DNA of 64,000 nt from UBA4923 sp964606165 (GTDB lineage Bacteria > Bacillota > Clostridia > Saccharofermentanales > DTU023), in NCBI GenBank assembly GCA_964606165.1, contig CAZSFQ010000008.1:1-64000 (forward strand), read 5' to 3'. Below the pieces are notes generated by a model. That model was given only the letters and a program-made list of their open reading frames with translations. It had not been told where the DNA came from and did not search any database. The first letter of the stretch is position 1; the number at the start of each line of letters is the position of its first letter. Position numbers and translations under genes: made by a program. Positions 33,322 through 41,642 of this stretch are shown here, in pieces.

Positions 33322-33843
33322 CTAATCTTTCAAGGGCGACAAAAACATGATCATGTTGCGGCCTTCGGCCTTGGCCTGCCGGTCGATGGAACCGACATCC
33401 GACACGGCATCGGCAAAATCCTCCATCACCCCATAGCCCTGGTCAGTATGCGTCATTTCCCGGCCGCGGAAACGGATGACCACTTTAACGCGATCCCCTG
33501 CTTCAAGAAAACGCCGTGCGTTGCGAACCTTGACATCCAGATCATGTTCCTCGGTCGTCAGCTTCAGCTGGACTTCCTTGACATTGACTGTTTTCTGGTT
33601 CTTTCTCGCCTCGCGCTTCTTCTTTTCCTGTTCAAAGATGAACTTCCCGTAATCCATGATTTTGCATACCGGATTGTCCGGGGAGGGTGAAATAAGCACA
33701 AGATCGAGATTGGCGTCGTAGGCCCTTCGCTGGGCTTCTTCGATGGGAACAACACCTACCATTTTTCCCTCTTCATCCACGAGCCTGACCTGAGGAAAAC
33801 GGATTTCCCCGTTGATCGCGTGGGCTCTGTTTGATTGTCTGAT
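33322..33843 (-). CDS. infC: Translation initiation factor IF-3, apparent AUC start
   Basis: Checks start codon and tRNA at initiation. It has 173 residues with IF-3N (INGEIRFPQVRLVDEEGKMV) and IF-3C (FRGREMTHTDQGYGVMEDF) domains. Family alignment puts the N-terminus at IRQSNRAHAINGEI. The only codon at the right distance (6 nt) from the strong AAAGGAGG SD is ATC at 33843; there is no ATG, GTG or TTG there. IF-3 genes elsewhere use rare AUU starts for autoregulation, which this would match. The longer frame from 33894 crosses the SD and the leader terminator. Confidence 0.93.
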   Translation of the reverse strand: MRQSNRAHAINGEIRFPQVRLVDEEGKMVGVVPIEEAQRRAYDANLDLVLISPSPDNPVCKIMDYGKFIFEQEKKKREARKNQKTVNVKEVQLKLTTEEHDLDVKVRNARRFLEAGDRVKVVIRFRGREMTHTDQGYGVMEDFADAVSDVGSIDRQAKAEGRNMIMFLSPLKD

Positions 33844-33866
33844 ATCGAGCCTCCTTTTAGGGCAAC

Positions 33867-33888
33867 AAAAAAGCGGATCTGTTCCGCT
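33867..33888 (-). terminator. Leader terminator (attenuator) of infC-rpmI-rplT
   Basis: AGCGGA-5-TCCGCT followed by TTTTTT on the minus strand, 24 nt before the infC start codon. It lies inside the transcribed leader, so it acts as an attenuator. Its 5' arm can pair instead with an upstream GTTCCGCT (33951-33958). Confidence 0.8.
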
Positions 33889-33977
33889 CGACAAAAACCG
33901 CCTGCCCCGGCCGGTATCTGTAAACCTTTTCGCTTGCGCTTGAGGTGAGAAGCGGAACTTCTACTTGTACGCCAGTG
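33889..33977 (-). promoter_or_regulatory. L20-type leader with antiterminator segment
   Basis: About 90 transcribed bases between the promoter and the terminator. The segment GTTCCGCT (minus strand, 33951-33958) is an exact complement of AGCGGAAC in the terminator 5' arm (33881-33888), giving mutually exclusive folds. In B. subtilis L20 binds such a leader and favours termination. The match here is by position and logic, not by a full consensus search. Confidence 0.65.
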
Positions 33978-34006
33978 AGTATAGCCCTTCCGTCTCCCGC
34001 CGTCAA
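33978..34006 (-). promoter_or_regulatory. Sigma-A promoter of infC-rpmI-rplT
   Basis: TTGACG (34001-34006), a 17-nt spacer and TATACT (33978-33983) on the minus strand. The -35 overlaps the stop codon region of the Ca2+-ATPase gene. Confidence 0.8.
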
Positions 34007-36843
34007 GTGCCGGCCGTCCTCCTGGCTCTCCTGGCAGAGACCATTTTGGACAATTCCCCTGAGAAAAAGGGAATCATGACAAGAACCAGGATGATGGCCC
34101 AGTCGCGCAGGGCCAGAGGGATGGTCCGAAAATAGATTTCAAACAAGGGCAGGTAGAGAACTGCCAGGGTCAGGGCAAGGGACAACAAGACCGCCTTGTT
34201 CAGGCTTTTATTGGTGAACAGCCCCAGGCGGAAGACGGAGGAGTGTTCGGATCTTCCCGAGTAGACCCGCAGCAGCTCGGACAGGATCAAGGCGGTAAAG
34301 GCGTAAGTATGGGCACCCCATGAAGGCATGGCTCCGGGCAGGGGCATCAGGGAAAAAGCCGCCGGAGAGCCGGCCTGGATGTCCGGATAAAAATACCGGC
34401 CGATATTGAATGCCGCAAAGACGGTAATGAAAATCGCAAGGGATTGAAAAACAATTGAACTCATCATGGGGCGGTTCAGAATTCTTTCATTTTTCTTGCG
34501 CGGCGGGTCAAGCATGATGCCGTCTTCTGATACTTCCCTGCCAAGCGCGAGGGCAGGGAAGCTGTCCGTCACCAGGTTAAGCCAGAGAAGCTGTACTGGG
34601 ATCAGGGGCGCGTAGGCAGGACCAAACAGCATGGTGGTAATAAAGATGACCAGAATTTCGCCTACATTGCAGGAGAGGAGGAAACTGACGACTTTGCGGA
34701 TATTGGCATAGATGACCCGGCCCTGTTCCACGGCCTTGACAATGGTGCCGAAATTATCGTCAGTCAGAATCATATCGGCAGCCCCCTTGGCCACCTCTGT
34801 TCCTGTAATCCCCATAGCAACACCGATATCAGCCCGTTTCAGGGCGGGCGCGTCATTGACGCCGTCACCGGTCATGGAGACAATCCGGCCGGCCCGTTTG
34901 AGGGCTTCGATAATCCTGACCTTGTGCTCAGGTGATACCCGCGCGTAGACCGATGTAGTCCCGCTTCGGTCATAAAGTTCCTGGTCGGTCATTTCCTGAA
35001 GCTGCCTGCCGGTCAGGACTCCATCTCCCTGGTCCCGCAATTTAAGCTGATCAGCGATGGCCGCGGCTGTTTCCTCATGGTCACCCGTGATCATGACAAC
35101 ATCGATTCCCGCCTGATGGCAGACTTCGATGGCCGCCTTGACTTCCGGTCTGGGCGGATCCATCATGCCCATCAAGCCGGTGAAGACCATGCCCTGTTCC
35201 GCGTCATCGAAGCGGTCGCTTTCATGTGTTTTGAAGGCAAAGCCGAGGACGCGAAGTGCCTGGCGGGCGTAAGAGGAGTTATGCTCCAGAATCATCTGCC
35301 GCCTTTCGTCTGTCATAGGGATGACCCCCACAGTTGTCATCTCCCGGTCGCATCGCAGCAGGATGTGGTCCGGCGCGCCCTTGGTCATGGAGTAGAACTG
35401 CCCGTCATCGAGCAGACAGCCGACTGACATCATTTTACGTTCCGAATCGAAAGGCATTTCCCAGATGACGGGATAAGAGCGGCGCAGCTCTCCCGCATAG
35501 ATGCCCCCTTTGGCCGCGGCTGTCAGCATGGCGCCTTCGGTCGGGTCCCCAATCATGGTAACCTGGCCGCTTTCTGAGGATTCGACCAGAACCGCGTCAT
35601 TGCAAAGCGCGCCGATGGCCAGCATCCGGTCAAGAACCGGTGAAGAAACTTCTTCGGGCCCGCTTCCATCCTCCGGAAAGATGGCCCCTTTGGTTGAGTA
35701 ACCGGTTCCTGTCACAAGGAAATTCAGCTTGTCGGCATAAAGGCGGGTAACTGTCATTTCATTTTGTGTGAGGGTCCCCGTCTTGTCAGAACAGATGGTG
35801 TTGACGCTCCCCAGGGTTTCCACTGCCAGAAGGCGCTTGACGATGGCGTTTTCCCTGGCCATCTGTTTCATCCCGATCGCCAGCAATATGGTTACAACGG
35901 CTGGCAGCCCCTCGGGGATGGCGGCAACAGCCAAACTGATTGCTGCCATGAAGAGGGCCAGCGGCTCACCTCCCTGGAGCAGGCCGACACCGAAAATAAT
36001 GGCGCAGACCAAAAGGCAGAAGATCCCCAGCACCTTGCCCAGTTTATTCAAGTTGACCTGGAGCGGTGTCATTTCGCTTTCAATGTGCTTCAGGCGATCG
36101 GCGATCCTGCCAATTTCTGTTTGGGCGCCCGTCGAAACGACCCAGCCTTCTCCCCTGCCGTAGGTGATTTCCATGCCGCTGAAAACCATGTTTGTCCTGT
36201 CACCGATACCGGGAATCTCGTCGAAAAGAACCGACGCGTCCTTGGCCACCGGGACGGACTCGCCCGTCAAGGCTGATTCATTGGCTTTCAAGTTGACGCT
36301 GGCCAGCAGCCTGATATCCGCCGGCACCACGTCGCCGGCCTCAAGCTCAACCAGGTCTCCGGGGACCAGCTCCGCTGCCGGCAGCTCGCGGGTTTGTCCC
36401 CCGCGGATGACCCGCGCGTAAGGCGCGGACATTTTCTTCAAGGCGTCCAGGGCCTTTTCCGCCTGATTCTCCTGGACGGCTCCCAGCACAGCATTGATCA
36501 GGACAACCGCGAAGATAATTGCCGCGTCAATGGTCTCACCGAGAGCAGCGGAAATCGCGGCCGCCGCGATCAGGATGATAATCAGGAAATCCTTGAACTG
36601 GTTGAGAAGCTGCACGGCCAAAGGAGTCCTCTTCTCCCCTTCCAGTTCATTCTTTCCGACCTCTTCAAGCCTGGCTTTCGCTTCAAGGTCGTCCAGACCC
36701 TGTTCCGGGTCGGTTCGAAGCAATGCCCCGACCTGGTCGATGGCGGTGATGGAAGCTGCTTCGCCGGAAATGAAGCCGGCTTTCTTTTCATCTTCCTGAT
36801 TCGGAGTCATAGGGCTTGTGGGAATCCCGGATTTTGTCGTCAC
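34003..36843 (-). CDS. Calcium-translocating P-type ATPase (P2 type)
   Basis: Membrane pump, probably exporting Ca2+. It has 946 residues. The actuator loop is LTGESVPV, the phosphorylation site SDKTGTLTQNEMTV near residue 346, and the hinge TGDGVNDAPALKRADIGVAMG. The M4 motif PEGLPAVVTI fits calcium pumps. Start is GTG 36843 after GAGGA; an ATG at 36810 is the alternative. It overlaps the upstream CNNM/HlyC gene. Ion choice (Ca2+ against Mn2+ or Na+) is inferred from family only. Confidence 0.93.
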   Translation of the reverse strand: MTTKSGIPTSPMTPNQEDEKKAGFISGEAASITAIDQVGALLRTDPEQGLDDLEAKARLEEVGKNELEGEKRTPLAVQLLNQFKDFLIIILIAAAAISAALGETIDAAIIFAVVLINAVLGAVQENQAEKALDALKKMSAPYARVIRGGQTRELPAAELVPGDLVELEAGDVVPADIRLLASVNLKANESALTGESVPVAKDASVLFDEIPGIGDRTNMVFSGMEITYGRGEGWVVSTGAQTEIGRIADRLKHIESEMTPLQVNLNKLGKVLGIFCLLVCAIIFGVGLLQGGEPLALFMAAISLAVAAIPEGLPAVVTILLAIGMKQMARENAIVKRLLAVETLGSVNTICSDKTGTLTQNEMTVTRLYADKLNFLVTGTGYSTKGAIFPEDGSGPEEVSSPVLDRMLAIGALCNDAVLVESSESGQVTMIGDPTEGAMLTAAAKGGIYAGELRRSYPVIWEMPFDSERKMMSVGCLLDDGQFYSMTKGAPDHILLRCDREMTTVGVIPMTDERRQMILEHNSSYARQALRVLGFAFKTHESDRFDDAEQGMVFTGLMGMMDPPRPEVKAAIEVCHQAGIDVVMITGDHEETAAAIADQLKLRDQGDGVLTGRQLQEMTDQELYDRSGTTSVYARVSPEHKVRIIEALKRAGRIVSMTGDGVNDAPALKRADIGVAMGITGTEVAKGAADMILTDDNFGTIVKAVEQGRVIYANIRKVVSFLLSCNVGEILVIFITTMLFGPAYAPLIPVQLLWLNLVTDSFPALALGREVSEDGIMLDPPRKKNERILNRPMMSSIVFQSLAIFITVFAAFNIGRYFYPDIQAGSPAAFSLMPLPGAMPSWGAHTYAFTALILSELLRVYSGRSEHSSVFRLGLFTNKSLNKAVLLSLALTLAVLYLPLFEIYFRTIPLALRDWAIILVLVMIPFFSGELSKMVSARRARRTAGT

Positions 36844-38242
36844 TGTTTTTGCTTTCCTCTGCAGTCGGCAGAACTTCCAGTTTAATCCTGGCGATCCGCC
36901 TGTCTTCCATCTCCAGGACTGTGAATTTCAGATGGTTGAAGATGACTTCCGGCTTTTCATCCTGCAGGGGGATGTGTCCCAGCAAAGAGAGAACAAAGCC
37001 GGCGATGGTATCGAAATCATCGTCTTCTTTCAAGGCGTCAAGCTCAGGCACATAGCGGCCTGCCTCAGCCGGTGTCAGAAGGCCGCTGAAGAGGTAGGAC
37101 CCGTCTGGATTGACGGTTACGCTCTCTTCGGGCGCGTCGTATTCATCTTCAATCTCACCGACGATTTCTTCAAGCAGATCCTCCAGGGTGACGATACCTT
37201 CCGTACCGCCATATTCATCGACAACGACTGCCATGGTAATCTGGCGCCGTTTCATCTCCCTGAAAAGGACATCAATCTTCTTTCCTTCCGGAACGAAATA
37301 GGTCGGTCTTAATATATTCTTGAGGCTGAACCCTTCCTCCTGCTGATCCCTGGCGACCCGCAGCAGATCCTTGACCGTCAAAACCCCCACGATATCGTCA
37401 ATATCTTCCTCATATACAGGAAACCGTGAATAGCGCGCGCTTGCCGCGATCTCAACGGCCTCGTCGTAGCTGGAATCCAGCGGGACCCCCGTCACCGAAA
37501 CGCGGGGCGTCATAATCTCGGAAACATACTTGTCATCGAAGGCGAAAATGTTATTGATCAGGACGGCTTCCTCCGCCTGGAGATCTCCGCTCCCTGCCCC
37601 GGCTTCGACCAGAATCCGGATTTCCTCCTCCGTCACCTGGCTGGCCGTCTCAGACAGGTCAATGCCGAACAGGCGGATGATGGCGTTGCCGGATAAATCA
37701 AGCAGGCGCGTAAAAGGATAAAAGATAAAATCGAATCCCCGCAAAATGCCCGCGATTGACAGGGCAAGCGCCTCCGGTTTTCGCAGGGCCAGCCTTTTGG
37801 GTACCAGCTCACCCAGGACCAGGGTGACATAGGAAAGCAGCATGGTGAGGCCCACCACTGAGACGGTTCGCAATGAAGGCGTCTGAGCGAGCGGGTCAAT
37901 GGCCGCGTAGATCCTCCCGGCGATTTTATCAGCCGCAAAGGCGCTTGACAGAAAGCCGGCAAAAGTGATCGCGACTTGAATGGTTGACAGAAAGCGGCTT
38001 TTGTTATCGACGAAGCGCAGCAGGCGGCGGGCCTTTTTATGGCCCGCATTGGCCATCTGCCTGATCCGGTTGTCGTTTTGCGTCAGCACCGCTATCTCGG
38101 CAGCCGAAAAAAAGCCATTGATCAGAATGAGAATGAAAATCAGGATCAAATCGAACAGAAGTGAACCGCGATTTGCTGCGACTATTGTTTGTTTTTCCAA
38201 TATTGCCCTCATCAGAGGGCCGGTACAGCTGCTGCCGTCCAA
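36788..38242 (-). CDS. CNNM/HlyC-CorC family protein (DUF21, CBS pair)
   Basis: Predicted divalent-cation (Mg2+ or Co2+) transport or efflux protein. The N-terminal DUF21 membrane domain spans residues 20-200, followed by two CBS domains (IMTPRVSVTGVPLDSS, VVDEYGGTEGIVTLEDLLEE) and a C-terminal CorC/HlyC domain. It has 484 residues from a TTG at 38242, 9 nt from a GGAGG SD. The ATG at 38249 nearer that SD is in another frame. It overlaps the Ca2+-ATPase gene, so both pumps are probably co-expressed. Confidence 0.92.
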   Translation of the reverse strand: MDGSSCTGPLMRAILEKQTIVAANRGSLLFDLILIFILILINGFFSAAEIAVLTQNDNRIRQMANAGHKKARRLLRFVDNKSRFLSTIQVAITFAGFLSSAFAADKIAGRIYAAIDPLAQTPSLRTVSVVGLTMLLSYVTLVLGELVPKRLALRKPEALALSIAGILRGFDFIFYPFTRLLDLSGNAIIRLFGIDLSETASQVTEEEIRILVEAGAGSGDLQAEEAVLINNIFAFDDKYVSEIMTPRVSVTGVPLDSSYDEAVEIAASARYSRFPVYEEDIDDIVGVLTVKDLLRVARDQQEEGFSLKNILRPTYFVPEGKKIDVLFREMKRRQITMAVVVDEYGGTEGIVTLEDLLEEIVGEIEDEYDAPEESVTVNPDGSYLFSGLLTPAEAGRYVPELDALKEDDDFDTIAGFVLSLLGHIPLQDEKPEVIFNHLKFTVLEMEDRRIARIKLEVLPTAEESKNSDDKIRDSHKPYDSESGR

Positions 38243-38279
38243 AAGGCATTACCTCCGCTTGTCCACAGGGACCGACGCC

Positions 38280-38308
38280 ATGCTAGCAAATAACGCGCTT
38301 GTTTTCAA
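38280..38308 (-). promoter_or_regulatory. Sigma-A promoter of the CNNM-ATPase pair
   Basis: TTGAAA (38303-38308), a 17-nt spacer and TAGCAT (38280-38285) on the minus strand, overlapping the sirtuin stop codon. Confidence 0.65.
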
Positions 38309-39048
38309 TGGGATCTAAGATGAATAAGCGAAAACAGCGCGCCAATTGACTCGCGTGCAACCAGGTCTGCCAAGCCGTCACAGGCTGTCGCTTCCAGGTT
38401 GATAAGCACAAGCCTGGATCCTGGCCTTCTGTAGTCAATCAAGCCGGCGGCAGGGTAAACTGTCATGGAAGAACCCCCGACGATCAGCAAATCAGCTCCG
38501 GAAATGGCATCCACTGCCCCGGCCAGGACCTCCTGATTCAGCGGCTCGCCGTACATGACAATGTCCGGCCGCACCAGGCCGCCGCAACCTTTTTTCCGGC
38601 AATAAAATGCGCCGGAACCAGATGCAACTTCAGCGAAACTGTAAACACGGGCGCAGCGCTGGCAGTAAAATTTAGTCCCGCTGCCATGGAGTTCATAAAC
38701 ACGGCGGCTCCCCGCTGCCTGGTGAAGCCCGTCGACATTCTGGGTAATAATGGCAGAAAGCATGCCTGCCGATTCCATTTCAGCCAGCTTCATGTGCGCC
38801 GGGTTGGGTCTTATACCGGCCTTCATGAAGTATTTCCTGTAAAATGAATAAAATTCCTGTGGCCGGGCATTCATAAATTCCAGGGTCAGGTAACTTTCCG
38901 CGCCACCCATCTGGGAATAGATGCCGGTATCGCTTCGAAAATCCGGCACTCCTGATTCCGTCGAAACGCCGGCGCCTCCGAAAAATACCGTAGCCTCGGA
39001 TTCATGAATCCACTGGGTCAGTTTCTCGATAATTGTCTGATTCGTCAT
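38305..39048 (-). CDS. cobB: NAD-dependent protein deacylase (sirtuin)
   Basis: Removes acyl groups from lysines using NAD. It has 247 residues with GGAGVSTESGVPDFRS near residue 30, TQNVDGLHQAAGS with the Asn-Asp pair, the catalytic His in ELHGS, and four zinc cysteines (CQRC and a later CRKKGC). The start is ATG 39048; a TTG at 39063 is possible. It is divergent from the DUF3048 gene across a perfect 10-bp inverted repeat. Confidence 0.94.
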   Translation of the reverse strand: MTNQTIIEKLTQWIHESEATVFFGGAGVSTESGVPDFRSDTGIYSQMGGAESYLTLEFMNARPQEFYSFYRKYFMKAGIRPNPAHMKLAEMESAGMLSAIITQNVDGLHQAAGSRRVYELHGSGTKFYCQRCARVYSFAEVASGSGAFYCRKKGCGGLVRPDIVMYGEPLNQEVLAGAVDAISGADLLIVGGSSMTVYPAAGLIDYRRPGSRLVLINLEATACDGLADLVARESIGALFSLIHLRSH

Positions 39049-39104
39049 CTTATCCGCTCTCAAGGCATTCGCGGGGTTTGGAACAAGCGCCCCCAGGCAT
39101 CTTG

Positions 39105-39134
39105 CATGATAGCACAGGCCGTCATGCTATCATG
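39105..39134. promoter_or_regulatory. Perfect 10-bp inverted repeat between sirtuin and DUF3048 genes
   Basis: CATGATAGCA, a 10-nt gap, then TGCTATCATG. The half-sites are centred 20 nt apart, about two DNA turns, and lie between divergent genes with a TTGCAT/TATCAT -35/-10-like pair (19-nt spacer) over them. It could be an operator for a dimeric regulator. Confidence 0.6.
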
Positions 39135-39198
39135 TATAAAACTTGATGGGGAGGTAAATGCGAGCGCCTTGACCAGGACCGGCTCGCATCTGAACTGG

Positions 39199-40251
39199 AT
39201 GAAAAGAACAGTTGCTCTACTAATGATCGTATGCCTTACCGCGACACTCCTGTCGTGCGGGACAAGTGATTCCACGGAATCGGAAACCGCACCAACCGAA
39301 CAGTCAACGGAACAGTCAACCGAAGCGGTGACAACGATCCCCCCGGCTGAACCAGGCAATACGGAGCCAGATCCGGTCGCGGACGCCGCGCTTCTTTTTC
39401 CTGACCGCTTCCCCATCGCCTTTATGATTAATAATGTTGCCGCCGCCAGGCCTCAATCGGGTCTTTCAAAGGCCAAGCTCATTTACCAGTTGATGACGGA
39501 AGGAAGAACTACCCGCCTGCTCCTTGTGACAGATTCCGAAGATGGTGTCGTCGGTCCCGTCAGGAGCGCACGGCCAGCCTACCTTGATCTGGTTGCCCAG
39601 CACCGGGCTTTTTATTGCTACGCGGGCAACTGGCGGGTCATTGAGGACAGTCCTCATGTCAATGAAATCCGGATCCTGGACGCCCTGAAAGGAGATTATT
39701 CCATCTTCTACCGGACAGACCACCGTGTGGCGCCTCACAATCTCTACATCAAGCTTGAAAATGCCTATGCGCGCGCGGAAAAGAAGTTCGGGTCAATCTC
39801 GCCTGACGAACCGGTTCAAGGTCTTCGCGTCCGGGACCAGTTCGCCAAACCCGGTATCGGTGAGCGAGTGACAGAAATCCATTATCACTACAGTCAATTG
39901 AAAGAATCTTTCAAGTATGACGCCGAAAAGCAGGTTTACCATAAATACAACAACGACGTGCTCTTGGTGGATGAACAAACAGGCCAGGCTCTGGAAATTG
40001 CCAATATCATTGTCCTTTACCGGCCGCACAGTCTGATGCCCAACGGCGTTCATAACAAGATCAACTGGGTTGACGAGGCGGAGGCAACTTATCTGACGGC
40101 TGCCCGTAAATACACCATCGACTGGGAAAAAACTTCGCGCACCGACCCCATCGTCTACTACCTGGATGGCCGGGAGCTGATCCTGAACCCTGGCCTGACC
40201 TGGGTGATCGTGGTGGATGACAGCGCGCTCAAATCAGTGGAATACCGCTGA
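39199..40251 (+). CDS. DUF3048 domain lipoprotein (YerB-like)
   Basis: Extracytoplasmic lipoprotein of unknown function. The signal peptide MKRTVALLMIVCLTATLLSC ends in a lipobox, followed by a Thr/Ser/Glu linker with two 12-nt repeats (39295-39318, TEQS), then the DUF3048 domain from FPIAFMINNVAAARPQSGL. It has 350 residues. No good SD precedes ATG 39199; a GGGGAGG lies ~45 nt upstream, before a five-codon ORF (39158-39172). A strong terminator follows. Family members have been linked to the envelope but no activity is settled. Confidence 0.88.
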   Translation: MKRTVALLMIVCLTATLLSCGTSDSTESETAPTEQSTEQSTEAVTTIPPAEPGNTEPDPVADAALLFPDRFPIAFMINNVAAARPQSGLSKAKLIYQLMTEGRTTRLLLVTDSEDGVVGPVRSARPAYLDLVAQHRAFYCYAGNWRVIEDSPHVNEIRILDALKGDYSIFYRTDHRVAPHNLYIKLENAYARAEKKFGSISPDEPVQGLRVRDQFAKPGIGERVTEIHYHYSQLKESFKYDAEKQVYHKYNNDVLLVDEQTGQALEIANIIVLYRPHSLMPNGVHNKINWVDEAEATYLTAARKYTIDWEKTSRTDPIVYYLDGRELILNPGLTWVIVVDDSALKSVEYR

Positions 40252-40275
40252 GATCCGGTTATTTAAAAAGAACAG

Positions 40276-40308
40276 GGGCGCCGTCTGCGTACAGAAGGCG
40301 CCCTTTTT
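40276..40308. terminator. Bidirectional terminator between DUF3048 gene and tRNA-Lys
   Basis: GGGCGCC and GGCGCCC form a 7-bp GC-only stem. TTTTT follows on the plus strand; on the minus strand CTGTTCTTTTT follows, so it can also end the tRNA-Lys transcript. Confidence 0.88.
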
Positions 40309-40383
40309 GGTACACCATCGGGGATTCGAACCCCGGACCCACTGATTAAGAGTCAGTTGCTCTGCCAACTGAGCTAATGGTGC
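40308..40383 (-). tRNA. tRNA-Lys (anticodon CTT)
   Basis: A 76-nt cloverleaf with acceptor GCACCAT/ATGGTGT (G1-U72 wobble), anticodon loop CTCTTAA, TTCGAAT T-loop and encoded CCA. A consensus promoter lies just upstream. Confidence 0.95.
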
Positions 40384-40394
40384 GAACACCGGTC

Positions 40395-40423
40395 ATTATA
40401 AGAGGACTTATTTCATTTGTCAA
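40395..40423 (-). promoter_or_regulatory. Full-consensus sigma-A promoter of tRNA-Lys
   Basis: TTGACA (40418-40423), a 17-nt spacer and TATAAT (40395-40400) on the minus strand. The -35 overlaps the kbl stop codon. Confidence 0.9.
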
Positions 40424-41607
40424 AGATTGAATTTTGCCCTGGCCCTGGCAAAACAGTCAATGGCAAAATCAAGATCCTCCTTTGAGTGGGCGGCTGACAC
40501 CTGAGTCCTGATGCGCGCTTTGCCCTGTGGTACGACGGGAAATTTGAAGGCGATGACGTAAAGACCCAATTCAAGCAGATAATCAGCCACATCAATCGCC
40601 TTGACGGCGTCATATACCATGACAGGAACAATGGGGTGAAGGCCTGGAATGATATCAAGGCCGATCTTTTCGACTCCCTGGCGGAAATATTGGGTATTGT
40701 CATTCAAGCGGTCGATTAAGACTGTATTGCGCCTCAGCATCTCCAGCACCTTGAGCGATGTCGCGGCGATCGCGGGAGCCAGGGTATTGGAAAAAAGGTA
40801 GGGCCTGCTCTTCTGGCGCAGCCAGTCGACAAGCGGCTTTTTCGCCATGGTAAAGCCGCCTGACGCGCCGCCCATGGCCTTGCCCAATGTGCTGGTCATG
40901 ATATCGATCCGGCCCGTGACACCGCAATATTCCGGTGTTCCCCGTCCCGTCCCGCCGACAAAGCCGGAAGCATGTGAATCATCCACCATAACCAGGGCAT
41001 CATAGCTGTCAGCGAGATCGCAGATGGCTTTCAGGTCTGCGATGATGCCGTCCATGGAAAAGACACCATCGGTGGCGATCAGCTTGATGCGGGCCCCTGT
41101 TTCGTCCGCTTCCCTGAGGCGGGCCTCAAGCTGTACCATGTCATTATTGTCGTAAACGTAACGGGCGGCTTTGCTCAGACGGATGCCGTCGATGATGCTG
41201 GCATGATTCAGGCGGTCGCTGATAACAGCGTCACCGTCAGTCAGAATAGTCTCAAAGAGGCCTCCATTGGCATCAAAGCAGGAAGAATACAAGATGGCAT
41301 CTTCAAAACCGAAAAATTCAGCCAGCCCCTCTTCCAAATCCTTGTGCAAAAGCTGGGTTCCGCAGATGAAGCGGACAGACGACAGGCCGTAGCCCCACCG
41401 GTCATAGCTGTCCTTGGCCGCCTGCTTCAATTCGTCATGATTGGACAGTCCCAGATAATTGTTGGCGCACATATTGACGACAGCCTTCTTGTCCACCGTA
41501 TCAATCCTGCTGCCCTGAGGAGCTGTCAACACGCGTTCTTCACTGTAGACACCCGATTCTTTCAGGGCATCCAATTCCTCTTCAATAATCCTGATCCCTT
41601 TTTTCAT
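40420..41607 (-). CDS. kbl: Glycine C-acetyltransferase (2-amino-3-ketobutyrate CoA ligase)
   Basis: PLP enzyme joining glycine and acetyl-CoA in threonine breakdown. It has 395 residues with CANNYLGLSNH, DDSHASGFVGGTGRGTPEY and the PLP lysine in STLGKAMGGASGG. These fit Kbl better than BioF (8-amino-7-oxononanoate synthase) or ALA synthase. ATG 41607 has a GGTGGAG SD. No threonine dehydrogenase (tdh) gene is adjacent, so the physiological partner is unclear. Confidence 0.9.
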   Translation of the reverse strand: MKKGIRIIEEELDALKESGVYSEERVLTAPQGSRIDTVDKKAVVNMCANNYLGLSNHDELKQAAKDSYDRWGYGLSSVRFICGTQLLHKDLEEGLAEFFGFEDAILYSSCFDANGGLFETILTDGDAVISDRLNHASIIDGIRLSKAARYVYDNNDMVQLEARLREADETGARIKLIATDGVFSMDGIIADLKAICDLADSYDALVMVDDSHASGFVGGTGRGTPEYCGVTGRIDIMTSTLGKAMGGASGGFTMAKKPLVDWLRQKSRPYLFSNTLAPAIAATSLKVLEMLRRNTVLIDRLNDNTQYFRQGVEKIGLDIIPGLHPIVPVMVYDAVKAIDVADYLLELGLYVIAFKFPVVPQGKARIRTQVSAAHSKEDLDFAIDCFARARAKFNL

Positions 41608-41642
41608 ACTCCACCTCGGTTCTGCTCTTTTTGTCACTGCCT

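Noticed and set aside
35764..36276. Open frames on the plus strand opposite the P-type ATPase
   Set aside because: The minus-strand gene has all P-ATPase motifs; the opposite frames arise from GC-rich codon use.
38037..38249. 70-codon frame MPFGRQQLYR starting near a good SD
   Set aside because: It lies wholly inside the CNNM gene in another frame and resembles no known protein; kept only as a start-site note.
39295..39318. Two 12-nt tandem repeats as a phase-variable repeat
   Set aside because: Only two copies, in frame, encoding a flexible linker; copy change would not shift the frame.
40420..41607. 8-amino-7-oxononanoate synthase (BioF) instead of Kbl
   Set aside because: The N-terminal CANNYLGLSNH and GFVGGTGRGTPEY segments fit Kbl better and no biotin genes are near.
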